DNA of 64,000 bases, from assembly GCF_024347515.1 (NCBI RefSeq), contig NZ_AP025492.1:3038001-3102000 (forward strand), read 5' to 3'. This DNA comes from Vibrio gigantis. GTDB taxonomy: Bacteria; Pseudomonadota; Gammaproteobacteria; Enterobacterales; Vibrionaceae. How positions within the stretch are numbered: the first letter of the stretch is position 1; every line of letters starts with the position of its first letter. The notes under the pieces were generated by a model, which was given only the letters and a program-made list of their open reading frames with translations, made no database searches and had not been told where the DNA came from. The position numbers and the translations under genes are program-made. Positions 16,622-27,694 of this stretch are shown here, one piece after another.

Positions 16622-17668
16622 TTATTGCTCGTAGGTTCTCTCTACGTGTACTTCTTCAACCAACTCACGAACGATAGCGGTTGCGAAACAACCTGCGTCT
16701 AGAGAGAACTTAAGAGTGACATTATCTTCGTTCACTTCCCAAGTTAGACCCGCTGGTTTTAACGATGCTTCACGACGGTCATGGCGCATGCGGTTACCGC
16801 GAATCAGCGCCATTAGGTCAGGTTCAGAATCAAGATGTTTTTGCTCTAACGCTTGAGACTCATTTGTTGTTGGTAAGGCATTATCACCAGCCAAAGCAAC
16901 AGTAACCAATGCTGCGCCATTCTCGATGTCTTGGTTTACTGCTTCAATATTGTCCGCTGTTACCGCTAGTTGAGCGCCGTCTTTCATGACAATATCGCCA
17001 ACCAATGCCGATGCAAACGCATCTTGCTCAATACGGTCTGACAGGATCAGGTTGTAAATCCACGAGCGAGCCGCAGAAAGGTACAAGCTGCGCTTATTCT
17101 GGTTACGAGTACGAACGTTATCACGGCCCCAACGACGAGCTTCAGATAAGTTGTTACCTTCATTACCAAAACGCTGAGCACCGAAGTAATTTGGCACGCC
17201 GACTTGAGCGACTTTTTCCAAACGTTTTACGACATCATCACAATCTGTTACTTCAGACAAAGTCAGCTCGAATTGGTTGCCAACTAAATCACCCGGGCGT
17301 AACTTTTTGTTGTGACGTGCTGTCGCCAAGATCTCAATGCTTGGGTACTGTGCTAAAAAAGCTGAAAAGTCAGGCTCACCTTTTGGTAGGTGTACACTCA
17401 ACCACTGCTCAGTCACCGCGTGACGGTCTTTTAAACCTGCCCAGCTCACGTCCTTCGACTTAACACCGCAAGTTTTAGCCAGCTCGTTTGCCACGAAGCT
17501 CGTGTTTTCACCAGTTTTACGAATACGAACCATTAGGTGCTCGCCTTCACCAGTAAACTCAAAACCCAAGTCTTCATTAACGACAAAGTGTTCGGCTTTT
17601 GCTTTTAGTTTTGCTTTCGCAGTTGGTTTACCGTTTAGATAAGCCAATGAAGATAAAATATCTGACAT
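16622..17668 (-). CDS. truD: tRNA pseudouridine(13) synthase TruD
   Basis: About 348 residues from the internal ATG of MSDILSSLAYLNGKP, the usual family start; a longer frame would overlap ispF. The catalytic aspartate is in the conserved WAGLKDRHAVTEQW, and the family motif NYFGAQRFG is present. The enzyme makes pseudouridine at position 13 of tRNA-Glu. It lies in the ispD-ispF-truD-surE run, 22 bp after ispF. Confidence 0.95.
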   Translation of the reverse strand: MSDILSSLAYLNGKPTAKAKLKAKAEHFVVNEDLGFEFTGEGEHLMVRIRKTGENTSFVANELAKTCGVKSKDVSWAGLKDRHAVTEQWLSVHLPKGEPDFSAFLAQYPSIEILATARHNKKLRPGDLVGNQFELTLSEVTDCDDVVKRLEKVAQVGVPNYFGAQRFGNEGNNLSEARRWGRDNVRTRNQNKRSLYLSAARSWIYNLILSDRIEQDAFASALVGDIVMKDGAQLAVTADNIEAVNQDIENGAALVTVALAGDNALPTTNESQALEQKHLDSEPDLMALIRGNRMRHDRREASLKPAGLTWEVNEDNVTLKFSLDAGCFATAIVRELVEEVHVERTYEQ

Positions 17669-17690
17669 GCTGTTCTTTTCGTGTTGGTGC

Positions 17691-18173
17691 TTACGCACTT
17701 TTAGTAATTAGGACCACCGCTTCACATGCGATGCCCTCTTTGCGACCTGTAAAACCTAAACGCTCAGTGGTCGTCGCTTTTACATTCACATTGCTAATGC
17801 TGGTTTCTAAGTCTTGAGAAATAGCTTGGCACATAGAGTCTATATGAGGCGCCATCTTTGGAGCTTGCGCCATGATAGTAATATCAGCATTACCAATCAC
17901 GTAACCTTGCTCTTTTACTCGACGATAAACATCTTTCAGCAGCTCACGGCTATCTGCGCCTTTCCATTCGTCATCGGTATCAGGGAAATGACGACCAATA
18001 TCGCCCGCAGCAATCGCACCTAATAGGGCGTCACACAATGCATGAAGGGCAACATCACCGTCTGAATGAGCAATAAGACCTTGCTCATAAGGGATGCTTA
18101 CACCACCGATAATTACCGGGCCTTCACCACCAAACTTATGTACATCAAAGCCATGGCCAATACGAATCATCAT
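17691..18173 (-). CDS. ispF: 2-C-methyl-D-erythritol 2,4-cyclodiphosphate synthase
   Basis: A 160-residue MEP-pathway enzyme that cyclises the product of IspE. The metal-binding block [11 protein letters not shown] (D and H), [11 protein letters not shown] and the C-terminal [19 protein letters not shown] are intact. It starts ATGATG, overlapping the ispD stop as TAATG, so the second ATG may be the real start. This ispD-ispF coupling is common in gammaproteobacteria. Confidence 0.97.
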   Translation of the reverse strand: MMIRIGHGFDVHKFGGEGPVIIGGVSIPYEQGLIAHSDGDVALHALCDALLGAIAAGDIGRHFPDTDDEWKGADSRELLKDVYRRVKEQGYVIGNADITIMAQAPKMAPHIDSMCQAISQDLETSISNVNVKATTTERLGFTGRKEGIACEAVVLITKSA

Positions 18174-18874
18174 TATTCCTTATTCTGACTTAAATAGAAC
18201 TCAGCAAGCGCTAAATCTTCTGGCTGAGTAATCTTAAAATTATCTGAACGCCCGGCGACTAAAGCGGGCGAGAAGCCTTTCCATTCAACAGCAGAGGCTT
18301 CATCGGTAATCGAAACACCTTGTTGCAGCGCTTCGCTCAATACATTCCACAGAGGTTTTGCTCTGAACATTTGTGGTGTGAGGGCATGCCACAAATCGGC
18401 TCGCTCGACAGTGTGATCAATTTGCCCTTGAGCGCCTCGCTTCATCGTATCTCTCACTGGGGCTGCTAATATAGCCCCAACATCATGGCTCATCGCCGTC
18501 GAGATTAACTTGTCGATATCACTTAGCTGAACACAAGGCCTTGCAGCGTCGTGAACCATCACCCACTCACCAAGCTGTTGCTCAGAAATATAATCTAAAG
18601 CAGAAAGTACGGAGTCCGCTCTTTCGCTTCCACCAGAGACTCTGATCACTTGTGGGTTCTGGTTAAGGGCAAGCTCTGGGTAGTATGGGTCATCATCACT
18701 GATTGCAACGACAATTTGAGAGACTTGAGGGTGAGATAGTAATTTCTCAACGGTGTGCTCTAAAATCGTTTTGCCGTGAATCTTGAGATATTGCTTAGGG
18801 CGGTCTGCCTTCATGCGGCTACCTACGCCCGCAGCTGGTACAACGGCAATCACGCTTTGAGTTTGAGTCGACAT
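18173..18874 (-). CDS. ispD: 2-C-methyl-D-erythritol 4-phosphate cytidylyltransferase
   Basis: A 233-residue nucleotidyltransferase that makes CDP-methylerythritol in isoprenoid synthesis. The N-terminal signature [20 protein letters not shown] and VHDAARPCV identify it. It overlaps both neighbours by one base (TAATG), giving a tight ftsB-ispD-ispF operon. Confidence 0.97.
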   Translation of the reverse strand: MSTQTQSVIAVVPAAGVGSRMKADRPKQYLKIHGKTILEHTVEKLLSHPQVSQIVVAISDDDPYYPELALNQNPQVIRVSGGSERADSVLSALDYISEQQLGEWVMVHDAARPCVQLSDIDKLISTAMSHDVGAILAAPVRDTMKRGAQGQIDHTVERADLWHALTPQMFRAKPLWNVLSEALQQGVSITDEASAVEWKGFSPALVAGRSDNFKITQPEDLALAEFYLSQNKE

Positions 18875-19155
18875 TAATGGGATTCCTCACCAATGATGCG
18901 ATAAAACGTTTCACCTTCTTTGACCATTCCAAGCTCATGACGAGCACGTTCTTCAATCGCGTCTAAGCCTTGGCGTAGATCGTCGATTTCAGCAAACATT
19001 TCTGCGTTTCGAATATGCAGCTTTTCATTTACTTGCTGCTGAACTTGGATTTCGTTGTTCACACCGTAGTAATCAGAGATACCATTTTTACCGAGCCACA
19101 GTGTGTGTTGTAGCCAGCCAAACACTATGAACAGTACTAAAGCAAAAATTCGCAT
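18874..19155 (-). CDS. ftsB: Cell division protein FtsB
   Basis: A 93-residue bitopic inner-membrane protein of the FtsQLB divisome complex. Residues 3-20 form the membrane helix ([19 protein letters not shown]), followed by a periplasmic leucine-zipper coiled coil ([16 protein letters not shown]...[14 protein letters not shown]) and the family ending [14 protein letters not shown]. It is first in the ispD-ispF-truD-surE run. Confidence 0.95.
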   Translation of the reverse strand: MRIFALVLFIVFGWLQHTLWLGKNGISDYYGVNNEIQVQQQVNEKLHIRNAEMFAEIDDLRQGLDAIEERARHELGMVKEGETFYRIIGEESH

Positions 19156-19297
19156 ATCACCTTTCGCCGGTTGAAAAAGAAGGAACTAGAATAAGGCACA
19201 TATATACCATAATGAGCTTATTGGTGCGAGATATGTGGTGTCAGGGAATCAATAAGTCGGGGAATTATCGGACAGAATCCTTGATGGTAATAATGAG

Positions 19298-19331
19298 ATT
19301 CCCTACTCCTTCCTTCGTCAGTCTAGGGAAT
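19298..19331. repeat. REP-like palindromic element
   Basis: ATTCCCTA (19298-19305) and TAGGGAAT (19324-19331) are perfect complements around an 18-base loop. From memory, similar palindromes with TAGGGAAT arms are scattered through Vibrio intergenic regions, but no second copy was found in this window by eye. Confidence 0.4.
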
Positions 19332-19350
19332 GACGAACTTTCGATGTCAA

Positions 19351-19378
19351 AAAGAAAGCTTTAGAGCCTAGTTCTCCT
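19351..19378 (-). pseudogene. Oldest relic of the eno 3' end
   Basis: AAAGCTTTAGAGCCTAG resembles AGGAGCTTTAGAACCTAG in the functional eno C-terminus. It lies 150 bp before the better preserved relic and is followed at the same distance by CAGACAAAAAA and a terminator. It is too decayed to define ends exactly. Confidence 0.45.
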
Positions 19379-19398
19379 TTCCACCATTTTCTACAGAC

Positions 19399-19428
19399 AA
19401 AAAACGCCCTACCGAAGTAGAGCGTTTT
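19399..19428 (-). terminator. Second (duplicated) eno-type terminator
   Basis: On the minus strand AACGCTCTAC-TTCG-GTAGGGCGTT is followed by TTTT. It is 151 bp beyond the proximal eno terminator at 19550 and keeps the same flanking bases (CAGACAAAAAA). Confidence 0.9.
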
Positions 19429-19459
19429 CAAAAACTTTAAGCTAATAATTCAGTGTGAA

Positions 19460-19530
19460 TTACTGACCTTTAACTTCTTTAAGACCGCTTTCGTTGTAAA
19501 AGGAGGAGTTTTAGAACCAAGAGATTCTTT
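19460..19530 (-). pseudogene. Decayed duplicate of the enolase C-terminal coding end
   Basis: Read on the minus strand, this stretch encodes ESLGSKTPP in one frame (compare EALGSKAPY in eno) and LKEVKGQ-stop in another, with small insertions between. The block TGACCTTTAACTTCTTTAAG is identical to the true eno end at 19626-19645. It lies between two terminators and cannot be expressed as enolase. It is one unit of an approximately 150-bp tandem repeat. Confidence 0.85.
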
Positions 19531-19549
19531 GCTTCACCTTTCTGCAGAC

Positions 19550-19578
19550 AAAAAAATGCCCCGCATTAGCGAGGCATT
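19550..19578 (-). terminator. Proximal eno terminator
   Basis: On the minus strand AATGCCTCGC-TAAT-GCGGGGCATT is followed by seven T. It lies about 45 bp after the eno stop. Confidence 0.92.
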
Positions 19579-19622
19579 CAAAGCTTAGATTAACAATTCC
19601 TTTGGTTTAAAAACCAGAGAGA

Positions 19623-20978
<1,356 letters not shown>

Positions 20979-21001
20979 TTACGCAGCTACCTGTATTCCT
21001 T

Positions 21002-22714
<1,713 letters not shown>

Positions 22715-22792
22715 TTATCGCCACAACGTGAAATCTATCACACTGCTATTTTTTATTTTTTGCTTCAAATCAATTCATGATAAAAGCTTTGG

Positions 22793-23590
22793 TTATCTTT
22801 TCTCCGCCACCTTGACTTCATCCCACATGGAATCAAGCTGTTGTAGTGAAAAATCGGTCAAAATTTTATCCTGCTGACGAACTTTTTGTTCCACCCCTTT
22901 GAAGCGACGTGAGAACTTCAGATTGGCTTTATTGAGCGCCGACTCTGGGTTTTTACCCAAATGTCGCACCAAATTGACCGTCGCAAACAGCAAGTCACCC
23001 AACTCTTCTTCGACCAAATCTTCATTTGGTGTCACTTGAAGTGCTTCTTCTAGCACCTCATCGACTTCCTCTAAAACCTTGTTAGCCACTGGGCCAATAG
23101 AGTCCCAATCGAAGCCATATTTCGCTACCTGTTTTTGAATCTTTGTAGCACGTGAAAGTGCAGGTAGAGAGTTTGGTATTGAGTCTAGAATACTTTCTGG
23201 GGTTTTGCCTGCTTGCGCTTTTTCTTTGGCTTTTTCGGTTTCCCAATTGGCATTAATCTCTTCATCGCTCGCAAACTCGGTATCAGAGAACACATGTGGA
23301 TGGCGGCGCGTTAGCTTCTCATTGATGCCATCAACCACATCAGAAAACTCAAATAGCCCCTGCTCTTTCGCTAGCTGGCTGTAGAAAATCACCTGAAACA
23401 ACAAGTCACCCAACTCTTCTTGTAGGTTTGGCCAATCTTTATTATGAATCGCATCCACCACCTCGTAGGTTTCTTCGATAGTATGCGGAACAATGGTTTC
23501 AAAATTTTGTTTCAAATCCCAAGGACAGCCACCTTCTGGATCGCGCAGCTTAGTCATAATCTGTTCAAGTTGTTCAATCGGGTGATTCAT
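22793..23590 (-). CDS. mazG: Nucleoside triphosphate pyrophosphohydrolase MazG
   Basis: A 265-residue protein with two tandem MazG domains, each with an E-E-x-D type metal site ([10 protein letters not shown] and [11 protein letters not shown] in the first; [13 protein letters not shown] and [11 protein letters not shown] in the second). It hydrolyses NTPs to NMP and pyrophosphate, and in E. coli lowers ppGpp during starvation. It lies after relA, from which a terminator and about 260 bp separate it. No mazEF toxin-antitoxin genes lie between them, unlike E. coli. Confidence 0.96.
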   Translation of the reverse strand: MNHPIEQLEQIMTKLRDPEGGCPWDLKQNFETIVPHTIEETYEVVDAIHNKDWPNLQEELGDLLFQVIFYSQLAKEQGLFEFSDVVDGINEKLTRRHPHVFSDTEFASDEEINANWETEKAKEKAQAGKTPESILDSIPNSLPALSRATKIQKQVAKYGFDWDSIGPVANKVLEEVDEVLEEALQVTPNEDLVEEELGDLLFATVNLVRHLGKNPESALNKANLKFSRRFKGVEQKVRQQDKILTDFSLQQLDSMWDEVKVAEKR

Positions 23591-23645
23591 CTTTTCTTCC
23601 TATTCACTGTCTTTGATTTTTAAATTTAAAACTTCTGTTAAAACT

Positions 23646-23678
23646 AAAAAAGGTGAGCAGCCAAAACCACTCACCTTT
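23646..23678 (-). terminator. relA terminator
   Basis: AAAGGTGAG / CTCACCTTT forms a 9-bp stem with a 12-base loop. On the minus strand it continues into TTTTAGTTTT. It lies downstream of relA. Confidence 0.8.
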
Positions 23679-23851
23679 CTATTTTTCTTGTTAAACCAAC
23701 GCGTCATTCAATGCATTGTTCGGTTTTTACTAAGTAATTGGCTCTTCTAACAAGGCAACAAACTTACGAGACTTCTGAGCATAGCTTGCCTATGTGATGA
23801 AGCGAGTATAGTGCAGTTAACACGGTTAGAAAGCCAAGTACGACGTAAAAA

Positions 23852-26074
23852 CTAGCCTAGTCTTTTGACGCTCATTACATCTTTGATCTGCTCGACACGA
23901 CTTGTCACTCGACTCAGAATCTCAATATTGGTCACTTCCAAATCGAAATCCATTACCGATAGCTGACGCTTGTAATCAATGCGGCTCTTCATTGTTGTCA
24001 CGCTGATCTTCTCGTTCGAGAACAGTGAGGTGATGTCTTTCAACAAGCCATTACGCTCTAGCGCTTCAACGCGCAGAGTTAGGATGTAAGAACCGACGAA
24101 GCCATTGCCCCAGACAGTATCAATAATACGTTCTGGCGCATGCAGGCTTAGCTCACTCAACTGTTCACAGTCAGCACGGTGCACTGAGATACCACGACCT
24201 TGCGTAATGTAACCTTTAATAACATCGCCTGGGATTGGCTGACAGCAACGCGCTAGGTGCGTCATTAAGTTATCAACGCCCTCAACCACTACCGCGTCTT
24301 TCTTAGGACGACTCTGCTGTGCTGGCTTGTTTTCCGACTCAAGCAGTTTCTCTAGCGCTTTCTTGTCTTCTTCTTCCGCCGTCGGCTTATTCACCAACGC
24401 ATTGATGTGATTAACCACTTGGTTGATACGCAAATCACCACTGCCAATACCAGCATAGAGTTCATCTGGCGTGTTGACGTTAAAGCGTCTTAGCGCGTAT
24501 TGGTCTGCATCTTTTAGGGTTGCACCGACTTTCGCTAGTTCAACCTCAAGGATGTCTCGACCCGCTTCGAGGTTCTTCTCTCGGCTTTGCGCACGGAACC
24601 AAGCATTGATCTTCGCACGAGCCCGGCTTGAATGAACGAACCCTGTAGTTGGATTTAACCAGTCACGTGATGGGTTCGGTTCTTTTTGAGTGATGATTTC
24701 AACCTGATCACCCATCGATAATTTATGGGTAAACGGTACGATACGTCCCGCTACTTTTGCACCGATACAGCGGTGTCCAACCATCGAGTGGATGTGGTAA
24801 GCGAAGTCCAACGGAGTTGCCCCCATAGGTAAATCGACGACATCACCGCGCGGTGTAAATGCGTATACGCGGTCATCGAATACTTGGCTACGAACTTCAT
24901 CCAGCATCTCGCCAGAGTCCGACATCTCTTCTTGCCAATCGATAAGTTTACGCAACCAAGTGATTTTCTCGTCGTAACCACTGCGCCCGCTTGAAGCACC
25001 TTCTTTGTACTTCCAGTGCGCAGCCACACCCAACTCAGAGTCTTCGTGCATTTGCTTGGTACGGATCTGAATCTCAATGGTCTTGCCTTCAGGGCCCAGA
25101 ACCACGGTGTGAATCGATTGGTAACCATTTGGCTTAGGGTTCGCCACGTAGTCATCAAATTCACTTGGTAGATGTTTGTATTTGGTATGAACCACACCTA
25201 GGCCGGCATAGCAGTCTTGAAGCTGGTCGGCGATGATACGCACAGCACGCACGTCAAAAAGCTCATCGAAGTCCAAGCCTTTCTTCTGCATCTTACGCCA
25301 GATACTGTAGATGTGTTTTGGTCGACCGCTGACTTCAGCATTGATGTTTGAACGCTGCATTTCTGCTGTTAAATCATCAACGAAATCTGTGATGTATTGT
25401 TCACGAACGATACGACGCTCAGACAGCTGTTTCGCAATCTGCTTGTAGGTGTCTGGCTGCTGATAGCGGAATGCGTAATCTTCGATTTCCCACTTAAGTT
25501 GACCGATACCTAAACGGTTCGCCAGTGGAGCATAGATGTTAGAACACTCTTTTGCTGCCGCGCGACGTACAGCATCTGGCGCTTTTTTTACTTCAATAAG
25601 GTTACAGATTCGCTCAGCTAGCTTGATAACTACGCAGCGGAAATCATCCACCATCGCCAGTAGCATACGACGAACGTTATCAACTTGACCCGAGGCAGCG
25701 CTGCCTTCAAGAGTCACGTTTAACTGGCCTAAAGCCGCCATTTCTTCAACGCCATCAATCAACTTTACGGTTTCTTTACCGTAGCTTTCTTCAAACGCTT
25801 CGCGCTCAAAAACGCCGCTTGAGACGACGGGAAAAAGTTGTGCTGCAATTAAAGTGGCACGGTCCATGGACAGCGTAACCAAGATTTCGATCATCTCACG
25901 GCCACGCCAAAGCAACAGCGATGCTTGCTCGTGATCTTTTAATAGCTCTTCACAGTGACGATAAACTTTGATCAGTTTATTCGAGGTCTTTACGTCTTGA
26001 TTCAGTGACGCAATCCAACTTTCTAGCTCAAACTGTTCGCTTGGGTTTAAATGTGCGCTTCGTACCGCAACCAT
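23852..26074 (-). CDS. relA: GTP pyrophosphokinase RelA
   Basis: A ribosome-associated synthetase of the (p)ppGpp alarmone. From the second ATG it has 740 residues and begins MVAVRSAHL like E. coli RelA; AGGAAG is well spaced from this ATG and too close to the first. The N-terminal hydrolase domain is degenerate: the HD position reads LFPVVSS, as in monofunctional RelA. The synthetase domain contains GRPKHIYSIWRKMQKK, FDVRAVRI and NPKPNGYQSIHTVV. TGS (VYAFTPRGDVVDLPMGATPLDFAYHIH), zinc-finger-like CCQPIPGD and C-terminal ACT regions follow. Hairpins precede it in the rlmD spacer. Confidence 0.98.
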   Translation of the reverse strand: MVAVRSAHLNPSEQFELESWIASLNQDVKTSNKLIKVYRHCEELLKDHEQASLLLWRGREMIEILVTLSMDRATLIAAQLFPVVSSGVFEREAFEESYGKETVKLIDGVEEMAALGQLNVTLEGSAASGQVDNVRRMLLAMVDDFRCVVIKLAERICNLIEVKKAPDAVRRAAAKECSNIYAPLANRLGIGQLKWEIEDYAFRYQQPDTYKQIAKQLSERRIVREQYITDFVDDLTAEMQRSNINAEVSGRPKHIYSIWRKMQKKGLDFDELFDVRAVRIIADQLQDCYAGLGVVHTKYKHLPSEFDDYVANPKPNGYQSIHTVVLGPEGKTIEIQIRTKQMHEDSELGVAAHWKYKEGASSGRSGYDEKITWLRKLIDWQEEMSDSGEMLDEVRSQVFDDRVYAFTPRGDVVDLPMGATPLDFAYHIHSMVGHRCIGAKVAGRIVPFTHKLSMGDQVEIITQKEPNPSRDWLNPTTGFVHSSRARAKINAWFRAQSREKNLEAGRDILEVELAKVGATLKDADQYALRRFNVNTPDELYAGIGSGDLRINQVVNHINALVNKPTAEEEDKKALEKLLESENKPAQQSRPKKDAVVVEGVDNLMTHLARCCQPIPGDVIKGYITQGRGISVHRADCEQLSELSLHAPERIIDTVWGNGFVGSYILTLRVEALERNGLLKDITSLFSNEKISVTTMKSRIDYKRQLSVMDFDLEVTNIEILSRVTSRVEQIKDVMSVKRLG

Positions 26075-26109
26075 CATGCCTTCCTAGTTATTCTGTTTTA
26101 TACCCAACT

Positions 26110-26173
26110 CAATATGACTAACTGGTTCCAAGTTAGTTCGACCATATTGATATCAGCGCAAGTTTCCCTGCGC
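26110..26173. other. Two hairpins in the rlmD-relA spacer
   Basis: The first (26110-26149) pairs CAATATG-ACTAACT with AGTTAGT-(TCGAC)-CATATTG: 14 bp with a five-base bulge and loop GGTTCCA. The second (26156-26173) pairs GCGCA with TGCGC. Neither has a clear T tract. They could end rlmD transcription, stabilise mRNA or control relA expression. Confidence 0.55.
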
Positions 26174-26209
26174 CTTTGTGATTCATTTTTAAGCCTTATT
26201 TAGAGGCTT

Positions 26210-27529
26210 CTAAGCCTTGATAAAGAGAGCCATCGATTCTAGATGACTGGTGTGCGGGAACATGTCCAACATACCCAATTTGGCTAACTGATAACCTTGT
26301 TTTTCTAAGCTCTCAGAATCTCTAGCTAGAGTAGCAGGATTACACGAAACATAAACCACACGCTTCGCTCCTAACGCTGAAATTTGATCAACGATCCCAC
26401 TCGCTCCCGCACGTGCCGGGTCAAGCAATACTTTATCGAATTTCTCTTTTGCCCAAGGCTGTGAAGATAAGTCTTCTTCAAGGTTAGTTTGGTAAAATTC
26501 CGTATTGCTTAACTGGTTTAACGCTGCGTTAGATGTGGCTTGCTGAACCATTTCATCAACGCCTTCCACACCAACCACAAACGCCGATTGTTGTGCTATA
26601 GGCAAACTGAAGTTACCTAGACCACAAAACAGGTCTAGCACTCGCTCATCCGATTGAGGTTCTAGCCACTCAATCGCTTGAGCCACCATCTGCTGGTTGA
26701 CCTTCTGGTTCACCTGAATGAAGTGGTTTGGCTCGAAAGGTAAGGTAACACCCGTTTCACTATAGGTTGGCGCTTCACCAACCAAACGAACCAAATTATC
26801 GGTTTCAGGCATCGAATACAACGTCGCGCCTTCTTCTTTCGCTAACGCTATCAGCGCTTGTTCATCTTTTTCAACCAAAGGTTTGAGGTGGCGTAGCACC
26901 ATAACAGGGCCAGTATCGCCCAACACCAATTCAACGTGTCCTAAAGACGTAAGGTTGTTGAAAGTGTTGAGTAAATTTTTCAGTTTTGGCAGCAATACAT
27001 TGAGGCGAGGATCAAGCACGGCACAATCGGTGATGTTTTCAATCTGCTTACTCTGCTTCTTACGGAAACCGAACTGAAGCTGCTGTGTCTTCTTATCAAC
27101 AAATAGGCTGATACGTGCGCGACGTCGATAACCGGTTTCATCACCTATAATAGGCTGTGCAACTTCAGTATTAGCCGTTTGGTATTGGCTCATCAGGTGC
27201 GTCAGAGATTGCGATTTATGCTCAACCTGAGAAGAATAACCGAAGTGCTGAAGGTGACAGCCACCACACTGATTAAAGTGCTTACAAAACGGCTTTAAAC
27301 GCTGCTCGCTCGGCTTCAATAACTTGATAAGCTTAGCTCGCGAAAACTTACTTTTGCTCTCAGTAAGTTGAATAACCACCTGCTCACCGGGCAATGCGCC
27401 ATCAATGAAAACTGGTTTATTCTTCTGATAAGCGATACCAGCGCCATTGTGATCCATTCGTTCAACCAAAACCGATTGATGCTTGGTCTCGAGTTGAGTT
27501 TTCTTTTTTGGTTGGAAAAAACGTGCCAT
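26210..27529 (-). CDS. rlmD: 23S rRNA (uracil(1939)-C5)-methyltransferase RlmD
   Basis: A 439-residue SAM-dependent RNA methyltransferase. It has an N-terminal TRAM-type RNA-binding domain, a four-cysteine iron-sulphur site (three cysteines in [14 protein letters not shown], another in ITDCAVLD), a SAM site at [16 protein letters not shown], and the catalytic cysteine in [13 protein letters not shown]. It is convergent with nothing: barA is divergent on its 5' side and relA follows in the same direction, as in E. coli. Confidence 0.97.
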   Translation of the reverse strand: MARFFQPKKKTQLETKHQSVLVERMDHNGAGIAYQKNKPVFIDGALPGEQVVIQLTESKSKFSRAKLIKLLKPSEQRLKPFCKHFNQCGGCHLQHFGYSSQVEHKSQSLTHLMSQYQTANTEVAQPIIGDETGYRRRARISLFVDKKTQQLQFGFRKKQSKQIENITDCAVLDPRLNVLLPKLKNLLNTFNNLTSLGHVELVLGDTGPVMVLRHLKPLVEKDEQALIALAKEEGATLYSMPETDNLVRLVGEAPTYSETGVTLPFEPNHFIQVNQKVNQQMVAQAIEWLEPQSDERVLDLFCGLGNFSLPIAQQSAFVVGVEGVDEMVQQATSNAALNQLSNTEFYQTNLEEDLSSQPWAKEKFDKVLLDPARAGASGIVDQISALGAKRVVYVSCNPATLARDSESLEKQGYQLAKLGMLDMFPHTSHLESMALFIKA

Positions 27530-27694
27530 TGCTTGTGCCTAATGTATCTTTTAATAAGTAATTGGTATCCAGGACTCACTATTATGTCTTGGAATCATTG
27601 TCGAACGTCACGGCTTTGATTAAGCTTACCGTTCACTTAACCGCCATTGTGTGCGTTATTTTCCCATATCCAGACCTCGATGTAATTAAAGAAC

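Noticed and set aside
23591..23851. Considered whether mazEF lies between relA and mazG
   Set aside because: The 260-bp gap has only the relA terminator and no frame resembling MazE or MazF.
24751..25197. 148-codon alternative frame inside relA
   Set aside because: Same-strand shadow of the conserved relA synthetase and TGS regions; composition is that of an out-of-frame translation.
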